Positions 30,329 to 32,897 of a stretch of DNA of 32,897 nucleotides are shown piece after piece. A program made the translations under genes and the position numbers. Location of the stretch: the NCBI GenBank assembly GCA_016192525.1, contig JACPTZ010000049.1, forward strand, positions 1 through 32,897, given 5' to 3'. A model generated the notes under the pieces. It worked only from the letters and a program-made list of their open reading frames with translations. It did not search any database and had not been told where the DNA came from. The stretch is from Planctomycetota bacterium. Its GTDB lineage: Bacteria > Planctomycetota > MHYJ01 > JACPTZ01. Position 1 is the first letter of the stretch. Each line of letters opens with the position of its first letter.

Positions 30329-32008
30329 TCAGAGAAGTCCGGTGATCCGCCCGCGCGCGTCGCAATCGATCGCGCAGGCGCGGGGCTTCGAGGGAAGTCC
30401 GGGCATCATCCCGATCACCCCGCAGATTGGAACGACGAACCCGGCGCCGGCCGAGAGCCTCACCTCTTTCACCGGCAGGACGAACCCCCGGGGACGCCCC
30501 TTCTTCGAGGCGTCGTGGGAGATCGAAAGATGCGTCTTCGCCATGCAGACCGGGAGCCGACCGAATCCGTGACGGGCATACTTCTCCAGGCCGCGCCTCG
30601 CCCGGGCGGACAGGCGCACGCCGCGCGCCCCGTAAACGGCCTTCGCGACGGCCTCGATCTTGCGCGGGAGCGACGCCGAGAGCGGATAGACGAAGCGCAC
30701 CCTCGAATGTCGCGAAGCCGCCCGGACGACGGCGCGCGCCAGATCGCGGCCTCCCTCCCCCCCCCGCGAGAATACTTCGCTGACCACCGCTGCGTTCGCC
30801 CCCGCCCGGCGCGCCGCGTCCCGGACCGCCTCGACCTCCGGCCGGGTATCCGAGGGAAAGCGGTTGATGGCGACGACCGCGGGGAGTCCGAAGCCGCGAA
30901 CGATCTCCAGGTGCGCCTCGAGATTGGGCAGCCCCGCCTTGAGCGAGTCGACGTCTTCGGAGGTGAGCGCGGGGTCGAGCGGCCGGCCGGGGACGACCCT
31001 GAAGCGGCCGCTGTGCGACTTCAGGGCCCGGATCGAGCAGACGACGACGGCCGCCGAGGGACGAAGCCCGCTGACCCGGCACTTGATGTCGATGAACTTC
31101 TCGGCCCCCATGTCCGCCGCGAAGCCGGCCTCGGTGACCAGCCACGGGGCGCAACGAATCGCGATCAGGTCGGCGAGGACCGAAGAATTCCCGTGGGCGA
31201 TGTTTCCGAACGGCCCGCAGTGGACGAAGCAGGGCGTTCCCTCGGCGGTCTGCACGAGGTTCGGCTTGAGGGCATCGCGCAGGATCGCCGCCATGGCGCC
31301 GGCCGCGCCGATCTCCCCGGCCGTCACGAATCGACCCCGCTTCGTCTCCGCGAGGATCATCGCCCCGAGGCGGCGTCGGAGATCGGCGTAGTCCACGCTG
31401 AGCGCGAGGATGGCCATGACTTCTGAGGCCACCGCGATATCGAACCCGGTCTCCCGGGGGCCGCCCTCCCCCTTCTGTCCGATGGTCATCCGGCGCAGAA
31501 ACCGGTCGCTCAGATCGACCACCCGGTGGATGTGGATCCGCCGCACGTCGATCCCGAGGGAATTGCCGTGGAAGATGTGGTTGTCCAGCATCGCCGCGGC
31601 CAGATTGGTGGCGAGCGCGACCGCATGGACATCACCGGTGAAGTGGAGATTGATCTCTTCGGAGGGGACGATCTGGGCCCGCCCGCCTCCGCTGGCGCCG
31701 CCCTTGATCCCGAAGACCGGGCCCAGCGAAGGCTGGCGGAGGCAGACGACGGCCCGTTCGCCGATCCGGTTGAGGGCCATTCCCAGTCCGATCGTGGTCA
31801 CCGTCTTTCCCTCGCCGAGCGGGGTGGGGGTGATGGCCGTGACCAGCAGCACCTTCCCGGGGGACCGGCGATGAAGACGCTCGACCACGAACGGACTCAC
31901 CTTGGCGATGTGCGCCCCGTGACACTCGATCTCGCGGCCGTGCAGGCCGAGCCGCCGGGCCACGGTGCGGATGGGGAGCTTCGGACGGAGGGGCTGGAAC
32001 TCGCTCAT
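30329..32008 (-). CDS. fhs: Formate-tetrahydrofolate ligase
   Basis: A 559-residue 10-formyl-tetrahydrofolate synthetase, which joins formate to tetrahydrofolate using ATP, supplying one-carbon units for purine and serine/glycine metabolism or, in acetogens, for the Wood-Ljungdahl methyl branch. Blocks are ITPTPLGEGKTVTTIGLGMA (the P-loop near residues 59-78), SLGPVFGIKGGASGGGRAQI, EEINLHFTGDVHAV, PCFVHCGPFGNIAHGNSSVL and the C-terminal GAGFVVPICGVIGMMPGLPS. The length is normal. The start at 32008 is fixed by family length, since the frame runs on upstream to 32293 through other genes' sequence. A promoter-like TTGAGA-16-TACAAT lies just upstream. Other Wood-Ljungdahl genes are not in the window, so that pathway is not claimed. 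Confidence 0.97.
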   Translation of the reverse strand: MSEFQPLRPKLPIRTVARRLGLHGREIECHGAHIAKVSPFVVERLHRRSPGKVLLVTAITPTPLGEGKTVTTIGLGMALNRIGERAVVCLRQPSLGPVFGIKGGASGGGRAQIVPSEEINLHFTGDVHAVALATNLAAAMLDNHIFHGNSLGIDVRRIHIHRVVDLSDRFLRRMTIGQKGEGGPRETGFDIAVASEVMAILALSVDYADLRRRLGAMILAETKRGRFVTAGEIGAAGAMAAILRDALKPNLVQTAEGTPCFVHCGPFGNIAHGNSSVLADLIAIRCAPWLVTEAGFAADMGAEKFIDIKCRVSGLRPSAAVVVCSIRALKSHSGRFRVVPGRPLDPALTSEDVDSLKAGLPNLEAHLEIVRGFGLPAVVAINRFPSDTRPEVEAVRDAARRAGANAAVVSEVFSRGGEGGRDLARAVVRAASRHSRVRFVYPLSASLPRKIEAVAKAVYGARGVRLSARARRGLEKYARHGFGRLPVCMAKTHLSISHDASKKGRPRGFVLPVKEVRLSAGAGFVVPICGVIGMMPGLPSKPRACAIDCDARGRITGLL

Positions 32009-32037
32009 GCGGGGGGAGCATACCGGAGCGGGTGACG

Positions 32038-32065
32038 ATTGTACAGCGCCACGCAGTCGTCTCAA
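32038..32065 (-). promoter_or_regulatory. Candidate promoter of fhs
   Basis: On the minus strand, TTGAGA (complement of 32060-32065) and TACAAT (complement of 32038-32043) are separated by 16 bases. The -35 overlaps the stop codon of the PaaX-like gene, so fhs may have its own promoter in addition to read-through. Confidence 0.5.
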
Positions 32066-32790
32066 GCCCGCCGGGCGGCGACGCGGCCGTGAGGCGATCC
32101 GCGTCGACCTAGCCCCGGACCATCTCCGGCTGCTGACGACTCGACGCCCGGCTGCCCGGGGACCCTCGGGGGAATCCCCCTGCCGAAGTGGCCCCGGAAA
32201 ACCTGGATCGCCCCCCACTGGATCTTCGGGAGCAGTTCGAGGCGCTCGGCGTACCCCACGACCGCCGGCAGGCGGCGAGGATCGCCGACCCACATGCTTT
32301 CGTGCAGTCTTTCAAATCCGGCGCTGCAGAGGATCCTGCACAGGGTCGCACGAAGCGGCTCGGCCTCGACCGGAATGTCGTAGCTAAGAAAGGCCCGGGT
32401 CTCCCGTACCCGCCCACCGATTCGTTCAAAGGCACGGCGCGCGACTCCCGGGGCGACATCCTGAGCCTCGGCCACGTTGGGAACGAGCGAAAGCCCGGCG
32501 CGTCCTCCGTGCCGCGTGAACCATTCGAGCTGACGTTCGCCCTCCTTCGTGAGCAGGACCGCCAGTCGGTTCTCGAGTCGGCCGATCTTGATCCAGCCGG
32601 CGTCGGCCAGTCGGTGAAGGTAGACGTAGAAGGGGGATCGGCGGTCGGACAGGGCGGCGGATGGCGACTGCATCTTTCGGGCCAGTTCGTGAAGTTCAGC
32701 CGCCAGAATAGGAACCGCGACGTGCCCCGCCAGCAATCCGAGGATGCGGAAGTGGAGTTCGCTGCGGAGCGCCCTGGGGTTTCGGATCAT
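32062..32790 (-). CDS. PaaX-like transcriptional regulator with Cas2-fold domain
   Basis: A 242-residue probable repressor. The N-terminal part (about 10-95) is a winged helix-turn-helix, ELHFRILGLLAGHVAVPILA to SPFYVYLHRLADAGWIKIGR and VLLTKEGERQLEWF, the recognition pair resembling PadR/PaaX-type regulators. Residues 130-200 (RAFLSYDIPVEAEPLRATLC, then SAGFERLHESMWVGDPRRLP and GAIQVFRGH) match the Cas2-like ferredoxin domain seen in PaaX relatives, with Asp138 at the place of the Cas2 conserved aspartate. About 40 low-complexity residues follow. The ATG at 32790 is chosen because GGAGGG (complement of 32796-32801) lies five bases upstream. It precedes fhs in the same direction. The target palindrome is at the 5' edge of its own gene. 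Confidence 0.82.
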   Translation of the reverse strand: MIRNPRALRSELHFRILGLLAGHVAVPILAAELHELARKMQSPSAALSDRRSPFYVYLHRLADAGWIKIGRLENRLAVLLTKEGERQLEWFTRHGGRAGLSLVPNVAEAQDVAPGVARRAFERIGGRVRETRAFLSYDIPVEAEPLRATLCRILCSAGFERLHESMWVGDPRRLPAVVGYAERLELLPKIQWGAIQVFRGHFGRGIPPRVPGQPGVESSAAGDGPGLGRRGSPHGRVAARRA

Positions 32791-32795
32791 CGGAT

Positions 32796-32801
32796 CCCTC
32801 C
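32796..32801 (-). promoter_or_regulatory. Ribosome-binding site of the PaaX-like gene
   Basis: GGAGGG on the minus strand, five bases before the ATG at 32790. It decides the start against the longer frame reaching 32895, whose first 35 residues cover the promoter and operator. Confidence 0.65.
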
Positions 32802-32873
32802 GGGTTGGAGAACCGAGGCGCGACGGGGACTCCGCATGACGCCTCTTCCCCTCCCTATAACATAACCAGATCA

Positions 32874-32897
32874 AGTATACAAAATGAACGTGCACGT
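32874..32897 (-). promoter_or_regulatory. Candidate operator-promoter of the PaaX-like gene (cut by the window end)
   Basis: Minus-strand order is palindrome ACGTGCACGTTCATT (the window stops before the rest), three bases, then TATACT (complement of 32874-32879). The palindrome and the 3-base gap are the same as at 27988-28020. Further downstream, TTATAGGG could serve as an alternative -10, with TTGTAT 17 bases before TATAGG. Both place the palindrome at or over the polymerase site, consistent with autorepression. Confidence 0.65.

Noticed and set aside
1-32897. tRNA, rRNA, riboswitch (including TPP before thiS) or strong rho-independent terminators.
   Set aside because: I looked for cloverleaf-like TTCGA arms, TPP-type motifs and GC hairpins followed by T runs at gene ends and found none that I could support.

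Overview
The window is a GC-rich, gene-dense stretch of bacterial chromosome. It has no phage, plasmid or rRNA/tRNA genes that I can see. Bacterial markers include the tmk-holB-ricT-metG block, a tilS of the short type, ThiG/ThiS and RmlA. The mixture (a Minf_1886-type protein, a YjfB-like protein, an Aim24-like protein, an Fhs, and many structured intergenic repeats) suggests an uncultured candidate-phylum bacterium known from metagenomes. I cannot assign a phylum from sequence alone.

Layout. (1) 1-11325 is a surface-polysaccharide locus: the end of an unknown gene, five GT4-type glycosyltransferases, an MOP-superfamily flippase and three class I methyltransferases. All are on + except one methyltransferase. 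The spacers carry palindromic and simple repeats. (2) 11344-12404 (-) is a self-contained two-gene unit with its own promoter; one product has a HEPN-type R-x4-H motif. (3) 12623-14418 (-) is thiS-thiG-rmlA, with an unclear thiS 5' end. (4) 14426-14931 (+) is a BrnT/BrnA toxin-antitoxin pair behind an almost ideal promoter that appears to give a leaderless message. (5) 14959-27826 (-) is a long, tightly packed run: serA, an M3-like metallopeptidase, tmk, holB, a PSP1-like gene, ricT, metG, a Minf_1886-type gene, an AI-2E family transporter, yfiH/pgeF, mgtE and a Ppx/GppA phosphatase. Many of its junctions are 4-bp stop/start overlaps. (6) 27827-28333 is the only long non-coding stretch. It holds the serA promoter, a perfect 28-bp palindrome next to a TATACT box, and a 218-bp MITE-like element flanked by a 6-bp target duplication. 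(7) 28334-32790 holds tilS and a small YjfB-like gene on +, then an Aim24-like gene, fhs and a PaaX-like regulator on -.

How the parts connect. The glycosyltransferases, flippase and methyltransferases can be read as building, methylating and exporting a polymer, with RmlA possibly supplying dTDP-glucose. The most novel signal is regulatory. The PaaX-like protein has a Cas2-fold C-terminal domain, and the upstream edge of its gene (at the window end) carries the same palindrome plus TATACT arrangement found before tilS. This suggests an autoregulator with at least one second target, and a mobile-element insertion now lies between that second site and tilS. The HEPN pair is the best candidate for an undescribed defence or toxin-antitoxin module. 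Several genes show notable variants: an EF-hand-like loop in the AI-2E transporter, a second PSP1-like protein beside RicT, and a possibly frameshifted thiS.
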